The translations under genes and the position numbers were made by a program. From positions 1 through 45,736 of the forward strand of contig NZ_SMKC01000014.1 of assembly GCF_004348315.1 (NCBI RefSeq): a DNA stretch of 45,736 bases. Direction: 5' to 3'. Of the stretch, positions 22,824 through 30,823 are shown piece after piece. Position 1 is the stretch's first letter; the number at the start of each line of letters is the position of its first letter. The notes under the pieces are model-generated. The model saw nothing but the letters and a program-made list of their open reading frames with translations. It was not told where the DNA came from and did not search any database. The stretch comes from Streptomyces sp. 8K308. Lineage in GTDB: Bacteria > Actinomycetota > Actinomycetes > Streptomycetales > Streptomycetaceae.

Positions 22824-24275
22824 TTATTTGTCCGCGACTTCCCTCGATCGGACGTCCACCGCCCGGTCGACGGGTCCCACGGCCTGCGGGACGGGGGCCG
22901 GCCGGCGCCCGGATATGAGCAGGGCCGGCAGCGCCGCGGCGGCCATCGCCACGATGCCCCAGACGTAGGTGTGCTGGTAGGCGCCCGCCAGTGCCGCCGG
23001 ATCGCCGGCGGCGGGGGCTTCGGCCAGCCGCCCGGCGAGCACCATCGAGATCATGGCCGGACCGATGGAGCCGGCCACCTGCGAGGTGATGTTGAGCAGG
23101 GTGGAGGCCGCCGGCGCGTCCGCCGCTCCGATGGCCCTGGTGGCCGCGGCGATGTTCGGCATCATCACCATGCCCACCCCCGCCCCCATGACGGCGAGCG
23201 CGATGCCCAACCGGAGGTAGGAGGCGCCGGGCTCGGCCTGGGCGGCGAAGGCGGCGAGTCCGGTCGCCGCCAGGAGGATCCCCGGCAGGACGATGAGCCG
23301 CGGCGGCACGCGGTCCACCAACCGGCCCGCCACCTGCATCATCGTCCCGGCGGCGAGCCCGGCGGGCGCGTACAGCAGCCCGGAGGCCAACACGGAGGTC
23401 TCGCGCACCTCCTGGTAGTACATGGGCGCCAGCAGCATCGACCCGAAGTAGCCGGTGACGAACAGCAGCATCGTCATCGCACCGACGGCCAGCGGGCGGC
23501 GCCGCAGTAGCCGCAGGTCGATCAGCGGGTCGGCGACGGTCAGCGAGCGCGCCACGAACCCGACCACCAGCACGGCTCCCGCCAGCGCGGGAAGCAGCGA
23601 GGCCGGGCTGCCGAGCCCGGACGAGCCCTCGCTGGCCCGGGTCAGCCCATAGATGACCGCGGCGAGCCCGGGCGAGAGCATCAGCAGCCCCAGCACGTCG
23701 AGCCGGCGCCCCGGCTGTGGCACGTCCTGTGGGAACACCCGGTGGGCCAGCGCCACGGTGAGCAGCCCGACCGGCAGGTTGATCAGGAACATCCAGCGCC
23801 AGGAGACCTCGTCCACGAGCCAGCCGCCGAGCACGGGGCCGGCGACCGGGCCCACCAGGATGGGGAGCCCGAGCAGCGACATCATCGCGCCCTGCTTCCC
23901 CTCCCTGGCGGCGGCCTGCATGATCACGGCCATGCCCACCGGCATCACCATGCCGCCGCCCAGGCCCTGGAGCACCCGGAAGGCGATCAGTGACTCCGCG
24001 TTCCAGGCCAGCCCGGCGAGGGCCGAGCCAAGGGTGAACACGCTCATGGCCAGCATGTAGAGGCGCCTGCTGCCGAAGCGCCCCATGGCCCAGGCGGTGG
24101 CCGGGATGACCGCGGCCAGCGCCAGGGTGTAGCCGGAGGCCACCCACTGGATCGTGGTCAGCGGCACGTCGAACTCGCGGACCAGCGGGTTCAGGGCGAC
24201 GTTGACGATGGTGGTGTCCAGCACGGTCGTCAGCGCGCCGAGCACGATGACGCCGGCGACGGCGCGGGCGCTCAT
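22824..24275 (-). CDS. MFS multidrug exporter, DHA2/EmrB-QacA type (14 TMS)
   Basis: 483 residues with about 14 hydrophobic spans. It has the DHA2 motif C-like VLDTTIVNVALNPL near the start, motif A (WAMGRFGSRRLYM) and RVLQGLGGGMVMP. It probably exports amphipathic drugs using the proton gradient. Its ATG overlaps the stop of the FMN-reductase gene by 4 bases (ATGA), so the two genes form one unit behind the SoxR-like box. A SoxR-linked exporter would fit defence against redox-active antibiotics. Confidence 0.93.
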   Translation of the reverse strand: MSARAVAGVIVLGALTTVLDTTIVNVALNPLVREFDVPLTTIQWVASGYTLALAAVIPATAWAMGRFGSRRLYMLAMSVFTLGSALAGLAWNAESLIAFRVLQGLGGGMVMPVGMAVIMQAAAREGKQGAMMSLLGLPILVGPVAGPVLGGWLVDEVSWRWMFLINLPVGLLTVALAHRVFPQDVPQPGRRLDVLGLLMLSPGLAAVIYGLTRASEGSSGLGSPASLLPALAGAVLVVGFVARSLTVADPLIDLRLLRRRPLAVGAMTMLLFVTGYFGSMLLAPMYYQEVRETSVLASGLLYAPAGLAAGTMMQVAGRLVDRVPPRLIVLPGILLAATGLAAFAAQAEPGASYLRLGIALAVMGAGVGMVMMPNIAAATRAIGAADAPAASTLLNITSQVAGSIGPAMISMVLAGRLAEAPAAGDPAALAGAYQHTYVWGIVAMAAAALPALLISGRRPAPVPQAVGPVDRAVDVRSREVADK

Positions 24276-24853
24276 GAGGCGTATGGGTGTGCCGCCCGGG
24301 CATCACGCAGCGCGTGGCCCCACCAGGCGAGTTGGTCGAGCATCGTCTTGGCCGCGCGCTCGCACGCCTCGGTCTCCACGGGCCGGCCGGCGGCGTCGAA
24401 CCGCTCCCAGGCGTTCTGGAAACTCACGGTGTCCCGGATGGTGACAGTGTGCAGTTCGGCGAAGACGCCCCGCAGGTGTTCGACGGCCCGCAGTCCGCCC
24501 GAGAAGGCGCCGTACGAGACGAAGGCGACGGGCTTCGCCTGCCACTCCCGGCGGTGCCAGTCGATCATGTTCTTGAGCGCGGCCGGGTAGCTGTGGTTGT
24601 ACTCGGGGGTGACCACCACGAAGGCATCGGCCGCCTCCAGCCGAGGCGCCAGCGGTCCCGGCGTCGGGTCGGCGCCGTATCCGCCCATGTCCCAAGGCAG
24701 TTCCGCGTCCGCCACATCCACGACGTCCACCGCCATGTCGATTCGTCGTCCCACCTGGTCCGCGGCCCACGCCACGACGGCCGGGCCAAACCTGCCGGCT
24801 CTGGCGCTGCCGCCGATCACCGCGACGGCCAGCTCATGCCGTTCCTGCCCCAT
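24272..24853 (-). CDS. NADPH-dependent FMN reductase (flavodoxin-fold)
   Basis: 193 residues from the ATG at 24853, with AGGGG about 9 bases upstream. The FMN phosphate loop is GSARAGRFGPA, and VVTPEYNHSYPAALKN is the signature of the NADPH-dependent FMN reductase family. It reduces flavin or quinones using NADPH. A SoxR-regulated FMN reductase is known in Streptomyces coelicolor, and this gene has a SoxR-like box 73-90 bases upstream. It is coupled to the exporter gene. Confidence 0.9.
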   Translation of the reverse strand: MGQERHELAVAVIGGSARAGRFGPAVVAWAADQVGRRIDMAVDVVDVADAELPWDMGGYGADPTPGPLAPRLEAADAFVVVTPEYNHSYPAALKNMIDWHRREWQAKPVAFVSYGAFSGGLRAVEHLRGVFAELHTVTIRDTVSFQNAWERFDAAGRPVETEACERAAKTMLDQLAWWGHALRDARAAHPYAS

Positions 24854-24925
24854 CGCCCTGTCCCCTGTCTCGAGTACTTCCGTCTTCCGGGGACGTGCCG
24901 TCCCCGTGTGGGACCCAGGCTGGTA

Positions 24926-24943
24926 CCTCAAGGTAACTTGAAG
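24926..24943 (-). promoter_or_regulatory. SoxR-type operator upstream of the FMN reductase-exporter unit
   Basis: CCTCAAGGTAACTTGAAG differs at 2 of 18 positions from the classical SoxR box CCTCAAGTTAACTTGAGG. On the minus strand TTGACT (24942-24947) directly abuts it. The intergenic region (24854-25120) holds no gene and separates the divergent Fe-S oxidoreductase gene. No soxR gene is in the window. Confidence 0.75.
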
Positions 24944-25120
24944 TCAAGTGGCGGCCCGCCGACCGCCGACGACCTGGCCCGGCGGCCGCGCTCGATCGAC
25001 TGGTCAGGTGAAGTTACCGTCCAGTAGGATTTCGCTGGGCTATCTTGCTAGCCCCTGCCGGCCAGGCAGCCAGCCGGGTCGCGAACCCGCCTCCGTCCGC
25101 ACGCCCGAGGAGCCGCCGCC

Positions 25121-27307
25121 ATGCAACTCGTCGCGATCGTCGTCTCGCTGGTGCTCACCGCGGTCGCCGTCGCACTGTTCGGCCGGGCCGCCGTGGAGAT
25201 CGTCCGCCGTCTCCGCCTCGGCCAACCCGTGCCGAAGGGACAGCGCACCGACGCCCCCGGCCAGCGCACCCTGACCCTGGCCCGCGAGTTCCTGGGCCAC
25301 ACCCGGATGAACCGCTGGGCCCCCGTCGGCGTCGCGCACTGGTTCGTAGCCATCGGCTTCCTCACCCTCGGCCTGACCATCGTCCAGGCCTTCGGCCAGC
25401 TCTTCCAGGCCGACTGGACGCTCCCCGTGCTCGGGGGCATCGTCCCCTACGAGATGTACATCGAGTTCATCGCGCTGGCGACGACCCTCGGCATCGCCAC
25501 CCTGATCGTCATCCGCCAGCTCAGCCTCCCCTCCCGGGCCGGCCGGAAGTCCCGATTCGCCGGATCCACGGCCTGGCAGGCCTACTTCGTCGAGTACGTC
25601 ATCCTCACCATCGGCGTCTGCATCCTGCTGCTCCGCGGCCTGGAGGGCGCCCTGCACCACGTCGACGGCTACCGGCCGGCGTACTTCGTCACCTACCCCC
25701 TGGTCGCCGCCTTCGACGGCCTGTCCACGGCCGCCCTGCAGAACCTCGTCTACCTCGTCGCCCTGGTCAAGCTCGGCACCACCATGACCTGGGCCATCAC
25801 CGTCGCCCTCAACACCAGCATGGGCGTGGCCTGGCACCGCTTCCTCGCCTTCCCCAACATCTGGTTCAAGCGCGAGGCCGACGGCTCGACCGCGCTCGGC
25901 CCGCTCCAGCCCATGACCTCGGGCGGCAGGCCGATCGACTTCGAGACCGTCTTCGACGAAGAGGGCGGCGAGGACACGCAGTTCGGCGTCTCCAAGATCG
26001 AGCACTTCTCCTGGAAGGGCCTGCTCGACTTCTCCACCTGCACCGAGTGCGGCCGCTGCCAGTCCCAGTGCCCCGCCTGGAACACCGGCAAGCCGCTCTC
26101 CCCCAAGCTCCTGATCATGTCCCTGCGGGACCACGCGCACGCCACCGCCCCCTACCTCCTCGCCGGCGAGAGCAACGAGACCACCGACCGCCCGCTGGTC
26201 GCCCCCGCCGCCGAGAGCGGCGTGATCGACCCCGACGTCCTGTGGTCCTGCACCACCTGCGGGGCCTGCGTCGAGCAGTGCCCCGTCGACATCGAGCACG
26301 TCGACCACATCGTCGACATGCGCCGCTATCAGGTCATGATCGAGTCCTCGTTCCCCAGCGAGGCCGGCACCATGCTGAAGAACCTCGAACGCAAGGGCAA
26401 CCCCTGGGGCCTGGCCAAGAAGAAGCGCCTGGAGTGGACGCGCGAGGTCGACTTCCCGGTCCCCGTCGTCGGCCAGGACGTCGAGGACCTCACGGACATC
26501 GACTACCTCTACTGGGTCGGCTGCGCCGGCGCCCTCGAGGACCGCGCCAAGAAGACCACCAAGGCCTTCGCCGAACTCCTCCACATCGCGGGCGTCTCGT
26601 TCGCCATCATGGGCGGCGACGAGTCCTGCACCGGCGACTCCGCCCGCCGCCTGGGCAACGAGTTCCTCTTCCAGCAGCTCGGCCAGCAGAACGTGGAGAC
26701 ACTCAACGCCGCCGCCGCCAAGAAGATCGTCACCACCTGCCCACACTGCTTCAACACCATCGCCAACGAGTACCCCCAGCTCGGCGGCCACTTCGAGGTC
26801 ATCCACCACACCCAGCTGCTCCAGCACCTCGTCGACACCGGCAAGCTGATCCCCGTCACCCCCGTCGAGGGTCTGATCACCTACCACGACCCCTGCTACC
26901 TCGGCCGCCACAACAAGGTGTACACCCCGCCGCGCGAGATCATCGGCCGCGTCCCGGGACTGCGCAACGAGGAGATGCACCGCCACAAGGAGCGCGGCTT
27001 CTGCTGCGGCGCCGGCGGCGCCCGCATGTGGATGGAGGAGCGCATCGGCAAGCGCATCAACGACGAGCGCGTCGACGAGGCGCTCGCGCTCAACCCCGAC
27101 ATCATCTCCACGGCCTGCCCGTTCTGCCTCGTCATGCTCACCGACTCGGTCAACGGCAAGCAGGCCGCCGCCGCGAGCGCCATCAAGGACGACCTCCGCG
27201 TCGTCGACGTCGCCCAGCTCCTGCTCGAGTCCGTCCGCGAGCCGGACGACGGCGACAGCCAGGCCCGGACGACGGCACCCGAACCGGCTCCGGAACCGGC
27301 CGGATAG
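25121..27307 (+). CDS. Membrane (Fe-S) oxidoreductase, EtfD/HdrD-like
   Basis: 728 residues. About five or six membrane spans occupy residues 1-270, resembling a NarI-like heme-binding module. Two [4Fe-4S] motifs follow: CTECGRCQSQCP (~307-318) and CTTCGACVEQCP (~376-387). Two CCG (heterodisulfide-reductase-type) cysteine sets then appear, with CPHCFN, YHDPCYLGRHN and GFCCGAGGARM. This arrangement matches actinobacterial EtfD, which moves electrons from flavoproteins of fatty-acid beta-oxidation into the membrane quinone pool. No etfBA gene lies beside it. It is transcribed away from the SoxR-box genes. Confidence 0.9.
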   Translation: MQLVAIVVSLVLTAVAVALFGRAAVEIVRRLRLGQPVPKGQRTDAPGQRTLTLAREFLGHTRMNRWAPVGVAHWFVAIGFLTLGLTIVQAFGQLFQADWTLPVLGGIVPYEMYIEFIALATTLGIATLIVIRQLSLPSRAGRKSRFAGSTAWQAYFVEYVILTIGVCILLLRGLEGALHHVDGYRPAYFVTYPLVAAFDGLSTAALQNLVYLVALVKLGTTMTWAITVALNTSMGVAWHRFLAFPNIWFKREADGSTALGPLQPMTSGGRPIDFETVFDEEGGEDTQFGVSKIEHFSWKGLLDFSTCTECGRCQSQCPAWNTGKPLSPKLLIMSLRDHAHATAPYLLAGESNETTDRPLVAPAAESGVIDPDVLWSCTTCGACVEQCPVDIEHVDHIVDMRRYQVMIESSFPSEAGTMLKNLERKGNPWGLAKKKRLEWTREVDFPVPVVGQDVEDLTDIDYLYWVGCAGALEDRAKKTTKAFAELLHIAGVSFAIMGGDESCTGDSARRLGNEFLFQQLGQQNVETLNAAAAKKIVTTCPHCFNTIANEYPQLGGHFEVIHHTQLLQHLVDTGKLIPVTPVEGLITYHDPCYLGRHNKVYTPPREIIGRVPGLRNEEMHRHKERGFCCGAGGARMWMEERIGKRINDERVDEALALNPDIISTACPFCLVMLTDSVNGKQAAAASAIKDDLRVVDVAQLLLESVREPDDGDSQARTTAPEPAPEPAG

Positions 27308-27319
27308 CGCCCTTGTCGC

Positions 27320-27331
27320 GCCCGATCGGGC
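27320..27331. repeat. Palindrome after the Fe-S oxidoreductase gene
   Basis: GCCCGATCGGGC is a perfect 12-base self-palindrome 13 bases after the stop. It may form part of a terminator or a protein site. Confidence 0.3.
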
Positions 27332-27482
27332 ATGCCATGATCGCCGCGACCGGGCGGAGGGCGGGTTGCCGGAGGAGTCGAACGGGTCTGGGGAACGTCC
27401 GTCCGCGCTCGCGGCGCTGGGCGAGGCCCATCTCGGCCCCTCCGGCGCATTCCGGGTGCCGGGAAGCGGTACGTTCGTACTC

Positions 27483-28217
27483 GTGGCCGGTTTCAGAGAC
27501 GATCGCGACGATCAGCAGCCCCCGTACGGACACCCCCCATACGGGCAGCACCCCACCTACCCGCAGCCCACCCCGGGGGGCTATCCGCCGGGCTACGGCT
27601 CGCCCGATCCCTACGCGGCACAGCCCCACGCCGGCCAGGACGACCACACCCCGGCCGGGAACGCGCCCCCGCCCGGACCACCGCTCCCCTGGAAGCAACT
27701 GCTCGTCGGCGTGATCTTCCGGCCCAGCTCCACCTTCTGGCGCATGCGGGACTACCCGATCTGGGCGCCGGCGCTGGTCGTCACCTTCCTCTACGGCCTG
27801 CTCGCCGTCTTCGGCCTGGACAGCGCCCGTGAGTCCGTCCTCGACTCGACGGCCTCCACGCTGGCGCCCTACCTGCTGATCACCGGCGTGGTCATGGTGC
27901 TCGGCGCCCTGCTGCTCGGCACGGTCACCCACAACCTGGCGCGACAGTTCGGAGGCAACGGCATCTGGGCCCCCACGGCCGGCCTCGCCATGCTGGTCAT
28001 GACGCTGTCCGACGTGCCGCGGCTCGCCCTCGCCCTCTTCCTCGGCGGTGCCAACCCCGTTGTCCAGCTGGTCGGTTGGGCCACCTGGCTCTTCGCCGGC
28101 CTGCTGTTCACCATGATGGTCAGCCGATCCCACGAGATCCCCTGGCCACGCGCGCTGGCCGCCTCGGCGATCCAGCTGCTCGCCGTCCTGATGCTGGTCA
28201 AGTTGGGCACCCTCTAG
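27483..28217 (+). CDS. Yip1-family membrane protein
   Basis: 244 residues from the GTG at 27483. The N-terminus is rich in Pro, Tyr and Gly (cytoplasmic, residues ~1-65). Five hydrophobic spans follow (PALVVTFLYGLLAVFGL, LLITGVVMVLGALLLGT, and three more). The layout fits the bacterial Yip1-like family, of unknown function. An upstream TTG at 27366 would add 39 residues but begins inside the intergenic region; the preferred GTG gives the VAGFRDDRDD start usual in streptomycetes, though its ribosome site is weak. Confidence 0.8.
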   Translation: MAGFRDDRDDQQPPYGHPPYGQHPTYPQPTPGGYPPGYGSPDPYAAQPHAGQDDHTPAGNAPPPGPPLPWKQLLVGVIFRPSSTFWRMRDYPIWAPALVVTFLYGLLAVFGLDSARESVLDSTASTLAPYLLITGVVMVLGALLLGTVTHNLARQFGGNGIWAPTAGLAMLVMTLSDVPRLALALFLGGANPVVQLVGWATWLFAGLLFTMMVSRSHEIPWPRALAASAIQLLAVLMLVKLGTL

Positions 28218-28237
28218 CCACCCTGTAGCCTCGGGGC

Positions 28238-28813
28238 GTGCTGCTGTCAGACAAGGACATCCGGACGCAAATCGACTCCGGACGGGTACGGATCGAGCCA
28301 TACGACCCGGTGATGGTCCAGCCGTCGAGCATCGACGTACGGCTGGACCGCTACTTCCGGGTCTTCGAGAACCACCGCTACCCGCACATCGACCCGGCCA
28401 CCGAACAGCCCGATCTGACCCGCATGATCGAGCCCCCCGGCGACGAGCCCTTCATCCTCCACCCCGGGGAGTTCGTCCTCGCCTCGACCTACGAGGTGAT
28501 CACCCTCCCCGACGACATCGCCTCCCGCCTCGAGGGCAAGAGCTCCCTGGGCCGCCTGGGACTCCTCACCCACTCCACGGCCGGCTTCATCGACCCCGGC
28601 TTCTCCGGCCACGTCACGCTCGAGCTCTCCAACGTGGCCACCCTCCCCATCAAGCTGTGGCCGGGCATGAAGATCGGCCAACTCTGCTTGTTCCGCCTGA
28701 CCTCCCCGGCCGAGCACCCCTACGGCTCGGCCGAGGTCGGCTCCCGCTACCAGGGCCAGCGCGGCCCTACGCCGTCCCGCTCCTACCTGAACTTCCACCG
28801 AACGCGGACGTGA
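28238..28813 (+). CDS. dcd: dCTP deaminase (possibly bifunctional dCTP deaminase-dUTPase)
   Basis: 191 residues with the dCTP deaminase/dUTPase fold. Conserved blocks are LLSDKDIR at the N-terminus, [27 protein letters not shown] and [13 protein letters not shown], whose Glu is the expected general base. It turns dCTP into dUTP for thymidylate synthesis; the actinobacterial Mycobacterium homologue also cleaves dUTP to dUMP, so that dual activity is likely here too. The start is the GTG at 28238. Its 3' end overlaps a candidate opposite-strand gene by 47 bases. Confidence 0.96.
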   Translation: MLLSDKDIRTQIDSGRVRIEPYDPVMVQPSSIDVRLDRYFRVFENHRYPHIDPATEQPDLTRMIEPPGDEPFILHPGEFVLASTYEVITLPDDIASRLEGKSSLGRLGLLTHSTAGFIDPGFSGHVTLELSNVATLPIKLWPGMKIGQLCLFRLTSPAEHPYGSAEVGSRYQGQRGPTPSRSYLNFHRTRT

Positions 28814-28982
28814 CGCCCCCCACCGGCACCGCACTCCGCAACCGCGCACACCGTGGACACCGCAACAACCGCCCGGGCCCGATCCGCTCACTCCCCAACT
28901 GCTGCAAGGGGAACCGCGACGTACTGAACACGTGCCCCTCGGCACAGCGAACAACGGTGACGCTCTCGAAGGCTGCCTGCAA
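28767..28982 (-). CDS. Small zinc-ribbon-like protein (candidate)
   Basis: A 71-residue frame reading [20 protein letters not shown]...[16 protein letters not shown]. The CAEGH and CPRC pairs form a zinc-ribbon-like pattern, with a Gly/Ser tail after it. The start is a TTG at 28982, directly preceded by a purine-rich AGGGAGAGGGAA ribosome site; longer in-frame starts lie upstream. The dcd overlap of 47 bases is unusual. I rate it as a real but poorly known gene because the Cys/His pattern is well ordered and the start has a strong ribosome site. Function unknown. Confidence 0.55.
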   Translation of the reverse strand: MQAAFESVTVVRCAEGHVFSTSRFPLQQLGSERIGPGRLLRCPRCARLRSAVPVGGVTSAFGGSSGRSGTA

Positions 28983-29100
28983 CGCTTCCCTCTCCCTGCT
29001 TCGGATGACGACCGCCACCCTAGGGGAAGACACCGACACCACCCCCGCAGCCACTCCGGCGTACCCCACCGCCCCCCACATGCGGTAAGCTGACCCCGGC

Positions 29101-29121
29101 GAGCAGCCCTCACGGCTGCTC
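29101..29121 (+). other. Stem-loop just before the tRNA
   Basis: GAGCAGCC-N5-GGCTGCTC forms a perfect 8-bp stem ending 4 bases before the tRNA 5' end. It may be a 5' processing or leader hairpin of the tRNA transcript. Confidence 0.45.
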
Positions 29122-29124
29122 CCG

Positions 29125-29198
29125 GCGGGCGTAGTTTAATGGTAGAACATGAGCTTCCCAAGCTCAGAGCGCGAGTTCGATTCTCGTCGCCCGCTCCA
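29125..29198 (+). tRNA. tRNA-Gly (anticodon CCC)
   Basis: A complete cloverleaf: acceptor stem GCGGGCG/CGCCCGC, anticodon stem TGAGC/GCTCA, seven-base loop TTCCCAA with anticodon CCC, T-arm GTTCGATTC, discriminator T and a genome-encoded CCA. It is the intact parent of the repeated 3' ends at 30040, 33402 and 35585 and is the likely attachment site for the island. Confidence 0.97.
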
Positions 29199-29225
29199 GT
29201 AGGTAAGGCCCAGGTCAGGGACATG
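29155..29225 (+). repeat. att-like repeat, copy 1 (tRNA-Gly 3' end and terminator arm)
   Basis: This is the reference copy. It covers the anticodon arm to the CCA (29155-29198) and the first half of the terminator (29204-29225). The 40 bases 29155-29194 recur without change at 30040-30079, and 29157-29198 recur without change at 33402-33443. Confidence 0.9.
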
Positions 29226-29243
29226 GTCCCTGACCTGGGCCTT
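29205..29243 (+). terminator. Intrinsic terminator of the tRNA-Gly transcript
   Basis: A perfect 18-bp stem (29205-29222 with 29226-29243, starting AAGGCCCAGG) with a three-base loop. TTTCG follows from 29242. This terminator, not just the tRNA end, is repeated (imperfectly) at 33450 and 35609. Confidence 0.93.
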
Positions 29244-29321
29244 TCGTGGTCGACCTTCTTTTGCCTGTGTGCCTGCTGCCTGCGGAGGTGGCTCAACGTT
29301 CCGCGCCGGTTCCGTTCCAGC

Positions 29322-29774
29322 CTAGGGTTCGTCGCTCAGCCACTGCCGCAGCGCGGCTGCTTTCCCTGGCCGCCCCAGGAGAATGTACGCCCGCTCCCAC
29401 ACCACCGGATCGGCCAGTGGCAGCCCTCTCCAGGACCCGGTCACCCGCGCAGGCAACGACACGACCTCGTCCGCAGACCGTAAAGCGAACCCCACCAGCA
29501 GGTCGATTGAGTGGTCCCCACCGTCGACGACCAACCGGCGCCGTGTCGCGTACAGTCGGCCGCCGCCGGTCGCATCTGAGAACAGGAACCCGTCTTCGTC
29601 CAATGCCTCGCGTACCGCGTCCTCCGGGGAGTCAACAGTCAGATCCCAGTCATGAGCGGTCTCGGCGAGCCCTAGCGCTACAAGTAGCCCTGACCCCCCG
29701 AGTGCTGGCTCCATACCGCGCACCCGCAAACTCCGGACAATGCGCCTCACGACGTCGGTGGGTGGGGTTCGCAT
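29322..29774 (-). CDS. Orphan nucleotidyltransferase-fold protein
   Basis: 150 residues from the ATG at 29774. The MNT-like pattern is seen in GGSGLLVALGL (GS motif), TAHDWDLTVD (the two-Asp motif) and SIDLLVGFAL (third Asp). A helical C-terminus follows (VVWERAYILLGRPGKAAALR). Such domains occur in AbiEii/MenA-type toxins, aminoglycoside-modifying enzymes and tRNA nucleotidyltransferases; no antitoxin gene is next to it. It is the only cargo between att copies 1 and 2. An in-frame extension to 29909 lacks a ribosome site. Family fit is moderate and function unknown. Confidence 0.7.
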   Translation of the reverse strand: MRTPPTDVVRRIVRSLRVRGMEPALGGSGLLVALGLAETAHDWDLTVDSPEDAVREALDEDGFLFSDATGGGRLYATRRRLVVDGGDHSIDLLVGFALRSADEVVSLPARVTGSWRGLPLADPVVWERAYILLGRPGKAAALRQWLSDEP

Positions 29775-30039
29775 GGAAGCAGCGTACCCAGTGGCGCAGG
29801 TGTCTACTGCGGTGTTAGCGGCGACAGAGCGGCGCTCTGACGAACTGGCGCGAGCGTGCGTGCATGTCCCGGAGGATGCCAAGGCAGAACTTGTCCCACG
29901 ACATCCCACCCGGTGCCCGATCCGTGCCCGTCAGGTCGGTCAACCAAGGCCAACATCGGGTGCGATGACGAACCCAAGGGCTCGCCCTGGCACCCGTCTT
30001 ACCTGGTCAAGCTCATAAGTGTGCAGGTTGCTGCGGTGA
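29775..30039. other. Intergenic, no gene seen
   Basis: I find no convincing coding frame here. Plus-strand frames through it run into the tRNA-derived repeat and translate it as KLRARVRFSSPAP, a tRNA artefact. Confidence 0.6.
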
Positions 30040-30084
30040 TTCCCAAGCTCAGAGCGCGAGTTCGATTCTCGTCGCCCGCACCAG
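30040..30084 (+). repeat. att-like repeat, copy 2 (tRNA-Gly 3' end)
   Basis: An exact 40-base copy of 29155-29194, then A instead of the discriminator T, then CCAG. There is no tRNA 5' half before it, so it cannot make a tRNA. It is followed by its own unrelated terminator-like hairpin. Confidence 0.93.
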
Positions 30085-30088
30085 AGGG

Positions 30089-30114
30089 AACCCCGGGTCA
30101 GCGGCCTGGGGTTT
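30089..30114 (+). terminator. Terminator-like hairpin behind att copy 2
   Basis: AACCCC...GGGGTT form the outer stem, with GG/CC inside it, followed by TTTAC. It does not resemble the tRNA terminator repeated elsewhere, which suggests that this end came from a different element. Confidence 0.6.
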
Positions 30115-30398
30115 ACTTGTTGCCTGGTCCAATTTCAGGGTTTACACGCCCTCCGCGCGCCCGGTCGAGGCAAAGCGGGTACCCAGGGATGCCACGGGCC
30201 ACTTCAGCCAACTCGGCCCTCAAGCTTCTCGAATAGCGAGAGTCATTTCCTGTGACCCGTGTCACTGACGTACGTGATGTCTGCGAAGTCGCTCATACAA
30301 AGCAGCAGTTCACGGTGGAGCGTGCGCCCCCTCGCTAGCGGCTCCCCGAACCCACCTCCTTCGCCCGGTCCGCGGCGCGGGGACGCGCACGGCCCCGA
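30115..30398. other. Intergenic, no gene seen
   Basis: No credible gene. One short inverted repeat, GTGAC-CCGT-GTCAC (30252-30265), is followed by ACGTACGTGATG. The region is less GC-rich than the flanking genes. Confidence 0.5.
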
Positions 30399-30818
30399 CT
30401 ACGTCATGGCGTCGCGAACCATGGCGGTGTCGACGAACTGCTCGAAGCGGACGATCAGGCCGCCGCGGACCACGAAGTGGTGGGCGACGCGCACGTCGAT
30501 CGGCTTTCCGGTGGCCTTGTTGGTCGCGGTGTAGCGGGCGAGGACGACGACGTTCTCGCCCTCGGCGACATAGGTGTCGTCGTGCGCGGTCCAGCCGTCC
30601 CACTCCCTGCCCAGCTGCTCCATGACGTGGGAGGTGACCCCGTCGGGAGTGCGGTACGTGCCGGCGAGAGGGAAGCCTGCCATCTCCTTCCACTCCACGT
30701 CCGGGGCGAGGGTGGCGCGCAGGGCCTCCAGGTCGCCGGCCGCGGAGGCCAGGTACTGGCGGCGGACCACGTCGGCCGGTGCCGTGGAGGTCGCGAAGTC
30801 GGCGTGCTCATACGTCAT
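30399..30818 (-). CDS. SnoaL/NTF2-like protein
   Basis: 139 residues from the ATG at 30818. The pattern is that of SnoaL-type cone-fold proteins: an N-terminal helix pair (VVRRQYLASAAGDLEALRATLAPD), VEWKEMAGFPLAGTY, and the C-terminal strands (VAHHFVVRGGLIVRFEQFVDT). Such proteins act as isomerases, cyclases or ligand carriers. It is the last of three genes on this strand after the DsbA-like and MBL-fold genes, starting just past the MBL stop. Its substrate is unknown. Confidence 0.85.
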   Translation of the reverse strand: MTYEHADFATSTAPADVVRRQYLASAAGDLEALRATLAPDVEWKEMAGFPLAGTYRTPDGVTSHVMEQLGREWDGWTAHDDTYVAEGENVVVLARYTATNKATGKPIDVRVAHHFVVRGGLIVRFEQFVDTAMVRDAMT

Positions 30819-30823
30819 GGCAC

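Noticed and set aside
21016..24306. Very long minus-strand frame (1,096 codons)
   Set aside because: It runs out of frame through three real genes (F420 reductase-like, LCP, MFS) and is Arg/Gly-rich, an effect of high GC.
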